DNA of 64,000 nt, taken from contig DATFMP010000045.1 in the NCBI GenBank assembly GCA_035266845.1, forward strand, positions 1 to 64,000, in the 5' to 3' direction. Shown here in pieces: positions 1-8,441 of the stretch. The DNA comes from DATFMP01 sp035266845 (GTDB taxonomy: Bacteria; SAR324; JACQKK01). Numbering within the stretch: the first letter of the stretch is position 1; every line of letters begins with the position of its first letter. The notes beneath the pieces were generated by a model. That model worked only from the letters and a program-made list of their open reading frames with translations. It made no database searches and had not been told where the DNA came from. Position numbers and translations under genes: made by a program.

Positions 1-185
1 GACTCGGCCCAGGCGTCGTTGGCCAGCGATTGCAGTTGTGCGTCGGTGAGTGGCGAGCGCAGTTGGTCGCTGGAAGTGCCGCTGCCATCGCCCGGTACCG
101 GCGCGCAGGCACCCAGCACCAGCGTCAGTGCAAGACCCGCAAATCCTGCGGTGAGAACCTGAAGCAACCGCCCCGAGTGCTTCAT
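1..185 (-). CDS. Putative lipoprotein, N-terminal part only
   Basis: Reading leftward from an ATG at 185, the protein begins with a lysine/arginine n-region, a hydrophobic run and a lipobox LGAC at about residues 24-27, followed by a Gly/Ser/Pro-rich linker. That is a type II signal peptide, so the product should be lipidated on cysteine 27 and held in the outer or inner membrane. Only about 61 residues are inside the window; the rest lies off the left edge, so no function can be assigned. The start is supported by the signal peptide beginning directly at the ATG. Confidence 0.6.
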   Translation of the reverse strand, partial: MKHSGRLLQVLTAGFAGLALTLVLGACAPVPGDGSGTSSDQLRSPLTDAQLQSLANDAWAE

Positions 186-483
186 GACCCGCCCCTATTG
201 TATTGTCCGCCACCGTGCCGGGAGCATCCCAGCCGCGCGCAAGACCCTGCAGCGTTCCTATTCTCATGCCATCCTCGCGCGGGTGGCGCCATTTGTCAAG
301 AAAATATGCGATTTATAGCGACCGTCGCGAGGGCGCATAAAACCTGATGTGGGCCACCATGGCCGCATTCAGGGCACACCAGAGGCGGCCTGACGGAAGC
401 GGACAACAGCGGAGAATGGACCGCCGCAGCGGGAAGCGCCGCGGCGGCCAGAAGGCACCGCATTCACAAACGGTGCAGACGCC
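186..483. other. Intergenic region with a GC hairpin
   Basis: This stretch separates the lipoprotein start from the end of the GlcD-type gene. I see no convincing coding sequence. At 421-447 there is an inverted repeat with 7-base arms (CCGCCGC and GCGGCGG, 13-base loop) just beyond the stop of the leftward GlcD-type gene; it may act as a terminator, but it lacks a U tract. Confidence 0.3.
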
Positions 484-1971
484 CTAGAACCGCTCCAGTT
501 CCGGGAAGCGCGTCTCGCCGCCGTGGACGTGCATACGGCCCAGTTCGGCGCAGCGGTGCAGGGTGGGAAACATCTTGCCGGGATTGAGCAACAGCTCGGT
601 ATCGAAGCTGCACTTCACGCGTTGCATGGCGTCCAGGTCGTTCTCGCCGAACTGGTAGGCCATCAGGTCGCGCTTCTCGACGCCCACGCCGTGCTCGCCC
701 GTGAGTACGCCGCCCACGTCCACGCAGAGCTTGAGGATCTCCTCGCCCATCGTCTCGGCCGTTTCCAGCTCGCCGGGCACGTTCGAATCGTAGAGCACCA
801 GCGGGTGCAGGTTGCCGTCGCCGGCGTGGAAGACGTTGGCCACGCGCAGCCCGTACTGGTCGGAAAGCTCACGGATGCGCGCCAGCACGCGGGGCAGGGC
901 GGAGCGGGGAATCGTGCCGTCCATGCAATAGTAGTCCGGGCTGATGCGCCCCATGGCCGGGAAGGCGGCCTTGCGCCCCGCCCAGAACTTGAGGCGCTCC
1001 TCCTCGCTGCTGGATACGCGCACCTCGGTGGCACCTGCCTTGCGCAGGATGGTGTCCGTAAGGCCGATCAGGTGCTCCACCTCGGAGGCGGGGCCGTCCA
1101 GTTCCACCAGCAGGATCGCTTCCGCGCCCACGGGGTAGCCGGCGTGTGCGTACTGCTCGGCCGCCTCGATGGCCAGCTTGTCCATGATTTCCATGCCGCC
1201 GGGCACCATGCCCGCCGCGATGACGTCCGCCACGGCCTGCCCGGCGTCCTCCGAGCGGTCGAACACGGCCAGCAGCGCCCGGGCCGCCTCCGCCCGCGGC
1301 AACAGGCGCACGGTAACCTCCGTGATGATGCCCAGCAGGCCCTCGGAGCCGGTGAGCACGCCCAGCAGGTCGTAGCCTGCGTCGTCGTAGCCGCGGCTGC
1401 CCACGCGCATGATGGTGCCGTCGGCCAGCACCACCTCCAGGCCCAGCAGGTTGTTGGTGGTCACGCCATACTTGAGGCAGTGCACGCCGCCGGAGTTCTC
1501 CGCCACGTTGCCGCCGATGGAGCAGGCGATCTGGCTGGAGGGATCGGGCGCATAGTAGAAGCCCTGTGCCTGCACGGCCTGCGTGATGCGCAGGTTGGTC
1601 ACCCCCGGCTGCACCACGGCGCAGCGGTTGTCCAGGTCGATCTCCAGGATGCGGTTCATGCGGCTCATGGCCACCGTCACCCCGTCCGCCAGGGGCAACG
1701 CGCCGCCAGAGAGCCCCGTGCCGGCGCCCCAGGGCACCACGGGCACCTCCAGCTTGTGCAGCGCCTTCATCACCTTGGCCACTTCCTGCGTGGTGCGCGG
1801 CTGCACTACGGCCAGCGGCTGTTGGCGGTAGGCGGGCAGGCCGTCCGTCTCGTAGGCGATCAGGTCTTCCGGCCGCTGCAGCACGCACTCGCGCGGCAGC
1901 ACGCCGTGCAGGGCGCGCAGCACGGCGTCGCGCTTGGCCAGGCGCTCGGGCAGTGGTTCGGGCAGGTGCAT
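484..1971 (-). CDS. glcD: FAD-linked oxidase, glycolate oxidase subunit GlcD type
   Basis: A 495-residue cytoplasmic FAD enzyme of the GlcD/D-lactate dehydrogenase family, which oxidises 2-hydroxy acids such as glycolate or D-lactate and passes electrons to a partner subunit or quinone. The PCMH FAD-binding domain contains WGAGTGLSGG (81-90). The C-terminal FAD_oxidase_C domain carries HAGDGNLHP (382-390) and GEHGVGVEKR (425-434). Length is normal for GlcD. The gene follows a small unknown gene by 6 bases, so the two are probably co-transcribed. No glcE or glcF is visible in the window, so the substrate (glycolate or lactate) is not settled. GarR- and Hyi-type enzymes 9-11 kb away make glycolate/glyoxylate metabolism attractive, but this is inference. 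Confidence 0.9.
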   Translation of the reverse strand: MHLPEPLPERLAKRDAVLRALHGVLPRECVLQRPEDLIAYETDGLPAYRQQPLAVVQPRTTQEVAKVMKALHKLEVPVVPWGAGTGLSGGALPLADGVTVAMSRMNRILEIDLDNRCAVVQPGVTNLRITQAVQAQGFYYAPDPSSQIACSIGGNVAENSGGVHCLKYGVTTNNLLGLEVVLADGTIMRVGSRGYDDAGYDLLGVLTGSEGLLGIITEVTVRLLPRAEAARALLAVFDRSEDAGQAVADVIAAGMVPGGMEIMDKLAIEAAEQYAHAGYPVGAEAILLVELDGPASEVEHLIGLTDTILRKAGATEVRVSSSEEERLKFWAGRKAAFPAMGRISPDYYCMDGTIPRSALPRVLARIRELSDQYGLRVANVFHAGDGNLHPLVLYDSNVPGELETAETMGEEILKLCVDVGGVLTGEHGVGVEKRDLMAYQFGENDLDAMQRVKCSFDTELLLNPGKMFPTLHRCAELGRMHVHGGETRFPELERF

Positions 1972-1977
1972 GGGTGG

Positions 1978-2346
1978 CTATCGGTCTCGGGTGAGCACGG
2001 GCGAGGATGGCCAGGTGCCGGCCGGCTCCGGGCCCTGTGCGTTGTCGGCGAGAATCGCGGACCCGCGGACGAACGCTGCCAGCGCTTCCTCGTCGACGGC
2101 TCCCGCCGCCCACTGGCTGCGCAACGCTTCCCAGCGGCTCAGCTCCCGGGCTATGGCGTCGCGCTGCTCCAGCAGCCGGTTGAACTGCACGTCGCACCCG
2201 GCGATGGGCGGGGGATAGTTGCGCAGTTCGGCAAAGATGCGCGCCCGCGCGGCCAGCAATGCCGCCGTGATCGCGTCCCAGGCCGGGCGTTCCGGCGCAG
2301 GCGAGTCGTGGGCGGTCTGGCCGCCTTGCTGGGTTCGTGTCGACAT
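1978..2346 (-). CDS. Small hypothetical protein upstream of glcD
   Basis: A predicted 122-residue soluble protein, rich in Ala, Glu and Arg and mostly helical in character, with no signal peptide or membrane span. I do not recognise the family. The ATG at 2346 follows a GGAGCG ribosome-binding site; the frame is open further upstream, but that extension is unlike coding sequence. It ends 6 bases before the GlcD-type gene, so translational coupling and a shared transcript are likely. A helper role for the oxidase is a guess from position only. Confidence 0.65.
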   Translation of the reverse strand: MSTRTQQGGQTAHDSPAPERPAWDAITAALLAARARIFAELRNYPPPIAGCDVQFNRLLEQRDAIARELSRWEALRSQWAAGAVDEEALAAFVRGSAILADNAQGPEPAGTWPSSPVLTRDR

Positions 2347-2474
2347 GCGGCGCTCCCCTGGTGCGTGGGCGCTGCCCGCCGGCAGCGCAGGGACATCATA
2401 CCCCAACCGCAGGCCACCGGGGCAAGTGGAAATGCGCCCCAAAGGGCCCGGCCATCCCGGGAAACGCGACTCCG

Positions 2475-3203
2475 CTAGCGCACCTGCCAGGACGCGAAGT
2501 CTCGCGTCGTCTCCGACAGGTCGATCCAGTACTTCGAGTCCCAGGGCGGCAAAGGCAGCTCGATGCTGCCCACTGCGTTGGGAGCGGTGCATTCCCCGCG
2601 GCCCAATGCGGGGGTGCCGGGAATGCCGTGGCGGTCAATCCAGGTCAGCCGGATGTGGACGCGCTCCTGCTGCACGGCGTGGCGGGTGTCCAGGTAGCGA
2701 TCCTGTTTGCGTTTACACTCGAACACGAACACGATCCGCTGCTGGTCGCCTTTCGTGAAGCTGACTGCTTCCAGCACCCGCGCCAGGTCGTTCTCGGGAT
2801 ACCATCCGTAGGCCGCCAACTTTGCCGAGTGCGGTGCGTTCATCTTCGCCACGACGCGTTCGATGGTCTCCCGTGGATCGATCCGGGCGGCGATGGCCCG
2901 GCAAACCTCCCGGTTGCCCAGGTTCATCAATTCGTGCGTGACGCGAACATCCCGCAGCAAGGCTCCGGCCAGGCTGGAGATGAACTCGCTGCGCAACGCC
3001 GGGTCCTGCACCGACGCGATGGACGCCGCGAACACCGGATAACCCACCAGCGCGTTCTGTTCCGCCAGCGCGATCGCCGCGGCGCGTGCGTCGGGCAGCG
3101 GCTGTCCATCCGGGAACTGGTGGCAAGCCTTGCCGGTGACCGTTTCGGCCGCGGCGCCCGTCGCAAACAGCAGCAGCATGGCCAGCAGCACGGACGATTT
3201 CAT
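2475..3203 (-). CDS. Exported protein of unknown function
   Basis: About 242 residues with a clear Sec signal peptide: a short basic start, a hydrophobic core of Leu/Ala and a cleavage site after GAAA near residue 19. The mature protein has no further membrane span and should be periplasmic. The first mature half (roughly residues 20-120) is an Ala-rich alternating segment, loosely reminiscent of LPP20/FlgT-N style domains, a weak resemblance I would not use for naming. Cysteines are scattered through the chain and could form disulfides. A second ATG two codons upstream (3209) is an equally possible start; neither has a good ribosome-binding site. The frame remains open upstream to 3626 but without coding character. 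Confidence 0.65.
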   Translation of the reverse strand: MKSSVLLAMLLLFATGAAAETVTGKACHQFPDGQPLPDARAAAIALAEQNALVGYPVFAASIASVQDPALRSEFISSLAGALLRDVRVTHELMNLGNREVCRAIAARIDPRETIERVVAKMNAPHSAKLAAYGWYPENDLARVLEAVSFTKGDQQRIVFVFECKRKQDRYLDTRHAVQQERVHIRLTWIDRHGIPGTPALGRGECTAPNAVGSIELPLPPWDSKYWIDLSETTRDFASWQVR

Positions 3204-3333
3204 GGGCATCGGCCGGTGCGGGTGCGCATCTGAATGGGGATTGCACTCAGGATGCGGGCATCCGCCGCGCGATGTCAATGCGCTGCTACGCCGCACAAGG
3301 CCCAGTCCGGTGTGGCGGGGCGAGACGGGCAGC

Positions 3334-4554
3334 TCATTGGCCGTTGAAGACCAACGCGCGATTGTTGTTGTAGTCCGCCACCAGCAATTGCGTCCCGTAG
3401 GCAAGCAGGCCGGCCGGGTAGGAGAATCCATCGCTGCCGCCGGATGTCGATTCATTGTTATCGGTAAACGTCGTGTGCCCAAGCACCGTGTCCGCCGCCG
3501 TACCATTGCCGGATGGCAACGCATTCCAGACCAGCACCCGATGGTTCGTCTCATCCGCCACGAATAGCTGGTTCCCATTCGAATATACGGCGCTGGGGGA
3601 CGACAGGGTGGCGCTCGTCGTGCCACTGCTTGAGCTCGTGAAGTCGTTCTGTCCCACCACCAAATCGGCAGGTTGCGTGCTGCTGGTGGGGAAGCTGTTC
3701 CAGATCAGCACCCGATTGTTGTTCGCGTCCGCCACGATCAACCGCGCGCCGTCGCTCCACACGCTACGGGGATGATCCATCGTGGCGGCGGTGGGGTTGG
3801 CGTCCGAGACGTTGTTGCCGTCCGCGTCGTTGCCAGTGCAATGGTTCAAATCCACCTGCCCCAGCACCAGGTCCGCCGCTGCGCCACTGGCGGTGGGGAC
3901 GGCGTTCCAGATCAGCACGCGGGAGTTGCTCGTGTCCGCCACCAGCAGCTTCCCGCTCGCAATGGCGACGCCCTGCGAGGCTGAGAGCTCGGTCGATGAG
4001 CATCCTGTGGACGGAGTGCTGAAGTCGGGCCAGCCCACCACCACGTCGGCCCCCTGGCCGTTGGCGGAGGGGATGGCGTTCCAGATCAGCACGCGGGAGT
4101 TGGCCTCTTCCGCCTCGGCGAGCTTGCCCGAACCGATGGCGACGGTTAACGGATCGGCCATGCCGTCGGCGGCCGTGCCCAATGCGGCGGTGGTGAATGA
4201 GGACTGCCCCAGCACCAGCGTGGCGGAGGCGTCGTTGGCTGCGGGAATGGCATCGAATCGGAGCACGCGATTGTTGTTCCCGTCGGATAGGTAGAGCTTT
4301 CCGTCCAGTGTGGCGGCATTCCCCCAAGGATTGGAAAGCGTGTTGGTAGCCGGTGTAAGGCCGCCACCCTGATTGTTTGAGGTGCCACTGAAGTCCGCCT
4401 GCCCGATCACCACGGAGGCAGCCTGTCCATTGGTAAGCGAAACGTACGCCGGTGTTTCCGAGCCGCCCCCACCACCGCCGCAGGCGGCGAGCAAGGGCAC
4501 GACGAGGAGTGCTGCGAGAACCAACGATGCAGGAACGCGCCAGAGTGGACGCAT
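3334..4554 (-). CDS. NHL-repeat lipoprotein
   Basis: A 406-residue protein starting at an ATG preceded by a strong AAAGGAGG site. A signal peptide ends in the lipobox LLAAC, followed by a Gly-rich linker, so the mature protein is a lipoprotein. The rest is built of about six to seven repeats of roughly 50-55 residues, each ending in a variant of ADxxNxRVLIWN preceded by G(K/N)L(L/F)VAD. This is the NHL/beta-propeller signature and predicts a closed propeller displayed outside the cytoplasm. NHL propellers bind proteins, glycans or small ligands; the ligand here is unknown. It lies just downstream of another exported repeat protein on the same strand (gap about 115 bases), so the two may be co-expressed surface proteins. 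Confidence 0.85.
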   Translation of the reverse strand: MRPLWRVPASLVLAALLVVPLLAACGGGGGGSETPAYVSLTNGQAASVVIGQADFSGTSNNQGGGLTPATNTLSNPWGNAATLDGKLYLSDGNNNRVLRFDAIPAANDASATLVLGQSSFTTAALGTAADGMADPLTVAIGSGKLAEAEEANSRVLIWNAIPSANGQGADVVVGWPDFSTPSTGCSSTELSASQGVAIASGKLLVADTSNSRVLIWNAVPTASGAAADLVLGQVDLNHCTGNDADGNNVSDANPTAATMDHPRSVWSDGARLIVADANNNRVLIWNSFPTSSTQPADLVVGQNDFTSSSSGTTSATLSSPSAVYSNGNQLFVADETNHRVLVWNALPSGNGTAADTVLGHTTFTDNNESTSGGSDGFSYPAGLLAYGTQLLVADYNNNRALVFNGQ

Positions 4555-4668
4555 GGGGTCCTCCTTTGTGCGGTGTGCCCGGCTTTGGTGAGCCGTGCGC
4601 GTGGCTATCCGGACGTCGGGGCCCCCATCCGCATGGGGCCCTGTGGGCATGCAGCCGGTGGGATGGGC

Positions 4669-5865
4669 TCAGTTGCCCGTACCGCAGGTCGTTCCGCTGC
4701 GGCCGCCCCAGGTCAGGCGGAAGTCGTCCGTCGAGTTGACAGTGGTGCAGCCGATGCCCCCGACGACCGAGGTGCCCTGGCCGGCGGCCGTGTTGGTGCT
4801 GCCACCGCTGACGGACGCGGACATCCCCGAGGCGTTGTTGCCGCTGCCGCCGCTCACGGAGGCATAGAGCGTGCTGGCGGTGTTGGTCCAGCCACCGCTG
4901 ACTGCCGTGCCCTCAGCGCTGGCCGTGTTCTTCCGGCCGCCGCTGACGGCGGCGTAGTCCCCGCTGGCCGTATTGCCGTCCGTGTCTGAGGTGCCTCCGC
5001 CGCCCAGCACCGAGGCATAATCGCCGCTGGCGACGTTGAACCGGCCGGCTGCCACCACGGCGGCGGCACCCGTCGTGGTAGCCCCCGCGCTCAGGGGATC
5101 GCCGGCCACATTGGAATCGCCACCCAGCACCGTGGCATAGGGGCCGTTGGCCGTATTGCTGAGGCCGCCGGCGACCGCCGCACTGCTTCCGGCAGCCCAA
5201 TTGCTCTTGCCTCCGCTGACCGAGGCATTGTTGCTGGTGGCGGCGTTGCCCAGTCCGCCGCTGACAGATGAACCAGTGCCGGAGGCTGTGTTGTTATTGC
5301 CTCCGCTTACCGCGGCGCTATTACCGCTTGCCGTGTTTTGGAAGCCCCCGGTAACGGTCGCGAAGTCACCCGTGATGCGGTTGTCATAACCCGCGACCAA
5401 TCCGGCATAGCTGGAATAGGTATGTTCGGACCCGATCACCAGGTTGTGCGATCCGGTCTTGAAGTCCTCGGTCGGGTCTCCGGGCTCGGCCACCGTGGCC
5501 TCGTCGTACCCGATGATGAGGTTCCCCAGTCCGGTCAGTTCGCCGGTAGGCCCAAGTGTGTCGTCGGTGTAGCCGCTGCCGCTGCGGATGTGGACGTTGA
5601 GGCCGTCAATGAACACGTTGGTTCCGGCCATCAGTGAGCCATCAATGTGAAGGTCGCCGGCCTCATCGATGCTGAACGCAGCCAGCAGTTTCTCCAGCGC
5701 GGCCACGCGGTCCTCGAGCAGCGAGGTCTCCTGCGCACCCCCGCCCGCCCCCCCGCAGAAGGTGAGCGCCACGGAAAGCGAGAGTCCCATCATGAAGGAG
5801 AACAGATGGGCACGAATGCGCATCCAGCGTCGGATGCGGCGGCGTTGCCTGACAGAGGTGGTCAT
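4669..5865 (-). CDS. YadA-head-like repeat surface protein
   Basis: A 398-residue protein whose ATG follows a GGAGGGAG site. A strongly basic N-terminus precedes one hydrophobic segment ending in TFCGG (about residues 20-40), either a signal anchor or a non-standard lipobox. A short coiled-coil-like segment (EDRVAALEKLLAAF) follows. From about residue 140 to 375 the chain consists of around fifteen repeats of a 14-residue unit, with consensus A-x-V-S-G-G-x-x-N-x-A-S-G. This is the left-handed parallel beta-roll pattern of YadA-type trimeric adhesin heads. The usual C-terminal YadA membrane anchor is absent; the protein ends in a short Cys-containing tail. It may therefore form a trimer tethered at its N-terminus. 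Partner and ligand are unknown. Confidence 0.75.
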   Translation of the reverse strand: MTTSVRQRRRIRRWMRIRAHLFSFMMGLSLSVALTFCGGAGGGAQETSLLEDRVAALEKLLAAFSIDEAGDLHIDGSLMAGTNVFIDGLNVHIRSGSGYTDDTLGPTGELTGLGNLIIGYDEATVAEPGDPTEDFKTGSHNLVIGSEHTYSSYAGLVAGYDNRITGDFATVTGGFQNTASGNSAAVSGGNNNTASGTGSSVSGGLGNAATSNNASVSGGKSNWAAGSSAAVAGGLSNTANGPYATVLGGDSNVAGDPLSAGATTTGAAAVVAAGRFNVASGDYASVLGGGGTSDTDGNTASGDYAAVSGGRKNTASAEGTAVSGGWTNTASTLYASVSGGSGNNASGMSASVSGGSTNTAAGQGTSVVGGIGCTTVNSTDDFRLTWGGRSGTTCGTGN

Positions 5866-6156
5866 GGATCTCCCTCCGAACGGATGGGCAAAACTGGGCA
5901 CCTCACCCCCCTTTGTCAGAAATTGATACCGTTTTTCCGGAGTCGACGGTTTGCCGAAGATGCACAATCGGTTGACATCTTGTGCACGGGCTACTTAACT
6001 TGCGCCAAAAGGACGTTCCTACCGACTCAAGCTATTGGAAATCCGAGGGCATCGGGCGCAGTGCGTTCCTGCGTCATGATGTCGCTTGATTGGGCATGGT
6101 GGCCACGTTGTCGCGTCTACGGATGCTGCATCGCAGCGGCCCAGCGGAGGTGCCCT

Positions 6157-7185
6157 ATGCGGCTGCCGTATACCGAGCCGGCCATACTCCTGCACTTGGT
6201 CTACCTAGCGGCGGTGGCTGCGGGTGCGCCCAAGGAACCATTGCTGACGGCGGCCGGGCTGACGGAAGAGCAATTCGCGACGCCCTTCATGCCCATCGCC
6301 TCGCAGAATGCGTGCGCGCTGTTGGGCGAGGTTGTGCGGCTGACTGGGGAACCGGGGTTTCCGATGCACACGTTGGAGGGCACGACCCCATCCAGCTTCG
6401 GGCTGATCGGATATGCGGTCGCGAGCCATGCCACGGTGGGGATGGCCATCCATCGGGGTCTGCACGGCATGCGGTTCTTCCTGTGCGCCTATCCGGTGCG
6501 ACTGGAGGAGCGCGGTCCGTCCGTCCACGAGGTCTTTCAGCCCGTCGGGCCGGCGTGGCCTCACCGGCATCGCTACGCCGAGTACGGGATGGGCCTGTGC
6601 CTGGACGTAATCCGCAAATCCTCCGGGCAACGGCTGGTGCCCAGCGAGGTGCGCTTCACCCATAGCGATGACGAGGCTCACGACGCCCTGGAGCGCTATT
6701 TCGGATGCCCGGTGCGCTTCGGACAGGCCCGCACGGAGATGGTCTATCCGGCCCATTGGCTGGATATGCCCTGCGCAAGGGCAGACCCCGATCTTGCGGA
6801 CATACTGGCGCAGGTCGTGGACAAGGACCTGGCGCGCTTCCAGCCCACCCACCCGCGGTTGGCGGACCTGGTGCGCACAGCCATTGCCGATGCACTGCAC
6901 GACAACCATGGGCAACTCGCGACGGTGAGTCGCCGCCTTGGCCTGCAACCCCGCAGTCTGCAGCATCTGCTGCACAAGGAAGGCGCGCGCTTTGCCGACC
7001 TGTTGGACGAAGAGCGCAGGGTACGGGCAGAGGATCTGCTTCGTGGGCCGGACATGCTGGATGCGGTCGCCTATCGCTTGGGCTACCAGAGCGCCGCTGC
7101 GTTTATCCGTGCCTTCCGGCGCTGGACCGGGCAGACCCCCGCCCAATTCCGGCGCACACTGCACACAAAATCGCCACAGGACTGA
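6157..7185 (+). CDS. AraC-family transcriptional regulator
   Basis: A 342-residue cytoplasmic DNA-binding protein with the two-domain layout of the AraC subgroup that carries an arabinose-binding-like N-terminal domain (about 15-215), followed by two helix-turn-helix motifs near the C-terminus (about 245-335). The second ends with the family signature A-Y-R-L-G-Y-Q-S-x-x-x-F-x-R-A-F-R-R-W-T-G-Q-T-P. The ATG at 6157 has a GGAGG site 7 bases upstream; the frame is open back to 5647 but overlaps the opposite gene and its ribosome-binding site, so the longer start is rejected. No obvious target operon is attached; the divergent YadA-like gene shares the upstream region and is a candidate target. 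Effector unknown. Confidence 0.85.
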   Translation: MRLPYTEPAILLHLVYLAAVAAGAPKEPLLTAAGLTEEQFATPFMPIASQNACALLGEVVRLTGEPGFPMHTLEGTTPSSFGLIGYAVASHATVGMAIHRGLHGMRFFLCAYPVRLEERGPSVHEVFQPVGPAWPHRHRYAEYGMGLCLDVIRKSSGQRLVPSEVRFTHSDDEAHDALERYFGCPVRFGQARTEMVYPAHWLDMPCARADPDLADILAQVVDKDLARFQPTHPRLADLVRTAIADALHDNHGQLATVSRRLGLQPRSLQHLLHKEGARFADLLDEERRVRAEDLLRGPDMLDAVAYRLGYQSAAAFIRAFRRWTGQTPAQFRRTLHTKSPQD

Positions 7186-7229
7186 CCAAGGACCCGGAGC
7201 TGTCGCCTGTCATACCTCTTGCCGCGAAG

Positions 7230-7245
7230 GTTAGCATTTGCTAAC
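7230..7245. promoter_or_regulatory. Perfect palindrome, probable TetR operator
   Basis: GTTAGCATTTGCTAAC is a perfect inverted repeat (7-base arms, 2-base centre) ending 8 bases before the ATG of the TetR-family gene. Size and position fit an autoregulatory operator for a TetR dimer, overlapping the translation initiation region or the promoter. The assignment to this regulator is inference from position. Confidence 0.65.
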
Positions 7246-7253
7246 GTCCGGGC

Positions 7254-7856
7254 ATGAACGCCGAGCCACTGCCGTTTCTGGTCGACGCGGGGGACGCCCC
7301 CGGCAAGCAGCGCATCCTGCGGGCCGCGCTGCAGCTCTTTGCCCACAAGGGACTGGAAGGCACCAGCATCCGCGAAATCGGAGCCCTCGCCGGCACGTCG
7401 AATCCTGCGCTGTACAAGCACTTCGAGAACAAGGATGCCCTGGCGCTGCACCTGTTCGTGGTGTGCTACCGCGAGCTGTGGCAGCAGCTCTCCCTGGCCA
7501 TCGCTGCGCAGCGGGGTTTCGAACGGCAGCTTCGCGCGATGGTGGACGCCTTCATCGCGTACCACGACGCCTCCCCCGAAGCGGTGCAGTTCATCGCGGA
7601 GAACACGCAGACCTTCTGGCCGCGCGTGCCCCCGCCGATGGCCGAGCGTTCCGTGACCATCCTCAGCCGCGAGCTGCTGCGCCGCGGTTGCGAGGAGGGG
7701 GTGATCGCTTCCGGTGTGCCGGAGCCGGTGCGCGTGCTGGGGGTGGTGGGCCAACTCTTTCAGTTGGGGCGCATGATCGCGCTGGGGCTGATGGAGGGCC
7801 CGGGCCGGCGGTGGACGGCCGACCTGCAACACCAGATCCGCCAGATGCTGGAGTAG
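7254..7856 (+). CDS. TetR/AcrR-family transcriptional repressor
   Basis: A 200-residue regulator. The N-terminal helix-turn-helix (about residues 15-65) has the TetR layout: ILRAALQLFAHKGLEGTSIREI, then a recognition helix ending SNPALYKHFENKDAL. The remaining helical part (about 75-190) would bind an inducer and form the dimer. The start ATG lies directly after a perfect palindrome, consistent with autorepression. Downstream on the same strand are a GNAT acetyltransferase and an EamA exporter, which may be the regulated cargo, as is common for TetR-exporter pairs. The inducer is unknown. Confidence 0.88.
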   Translation: MNAEPLPFLVDAGDAPGKQRILRAALQLFAHKGLEGTSIREIGALAGTSNPALYKHFENKDALALHLFVVCYRELWQQLSLAIAAQRGFERQLRAMVDAFIAYHDASPEAVQFIAENTQTFWPRVPPPMAERSVTILSRELLRRGCEEGVIASGVPEPVRVLGVVGQLFQLGRMIALGLMEGPGRRWTADLQHQIRQMLE

Positions 7857-7928
7857 GTGGATGCCAGCGATTCCTGGGCGGGAACGGTCGGCCACAGGGC
7901 CGACGCATGCGTGCGAAGGAGATGAGTG

Positions 7929-8441
7929 ATGGGTGGGGTGGAGATCACGGGCTTCGTGCCGGGCACGATTGGGCGGGTGACGGAACTGCACGGGCGCTAT
8001 TACAGCCGCCACTGGGGGCTGGACATGCGCTTCGAGGCGGAGGTGGCGCGCGAGTTGGGGGAATTCATGGGCCGTTACGACCCCGCCCGCGACTCCATCT
8101 GGGCCGCCGTGGACGGGGACACGATTCTGGGCTCGATTACTATCGACGGTAGCGGCACGCCGGGTAACGATGCGCGCCTGCGCTGGTTCATCCTGGACGA
8201 GGCCTGCCAGGGCCGCGGTGTGGGCCAGCGCCTGATGGCCGCCGCGATGGACTTCTGCGCGGCGGCCGGCTTCGAGCATGTGTTCCTGTGGACCTTCCGG
8301 GGGCTGGATGCAGCGCGCGCGCTCTACGACCGCTGGGGCTTCCAGGTCACGGATAGCTTCGAGGACACGGACTGGGGCCATCCCGTGCTGCACCAGCGGC
8401 TGGACAAGGTGCTGGGCGGCGCAGAGGACTCTGCCCGATGA
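7929..8441 (+). CDS. GNAT-family N-acetyltransferase
   Basis: A 170-residue protein with a single GNAT fold. The acetyl-CoA pyrophosphate-binding motif A is visible as Q-G-R-G-V-G-Q-R-L-M at about residues 96-105, preceded by the beta-strand LRWFILDE. The C-terminal part holds the usual A-x-x-L-Y-D-R-W-G-F motif. It should transfer an acetyl group to an amine; the substrate cannot be read from sequence. An AAGGAG site lies 7 bases before the ATG; a GTG one codon earlier is also possible. The stop overlaps the start of the EamA gene (ATGA), so they form an operon. Confidence 0.85.
   Translation: MGGVEITGFVPGTIGRVTELHGRYYSRHWGLDMRFEAEVARELGEFMGRYDPARDSIWAAVDGDTILGSITIDGSGTPGNDARLRWFILDEACQGRGVGQRLMAAAMDFCAAAGFEHVFLWTFRGLDAARALYDRWGFQVTDSFEDTDWGHPVLHQRLDKVLGGAEDSAR

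Noticed and set aside
523..2478. A 651-codon open frame on the plus strand
   Set aside because: It lies antisense to the GlcD-type gene and its small neighbour. The product is His/Ala/Gly/Gln-rich without any domain, the typical shadow of high-GC genes.
4790..5420. Regular repeats suggestive of a CRISPR or tandem DNA array
   Set aside because: The repeats are 42-base coding units (14 residues) with diverged sequence inside the YadA-like gene; no uniform repeats or spacers.
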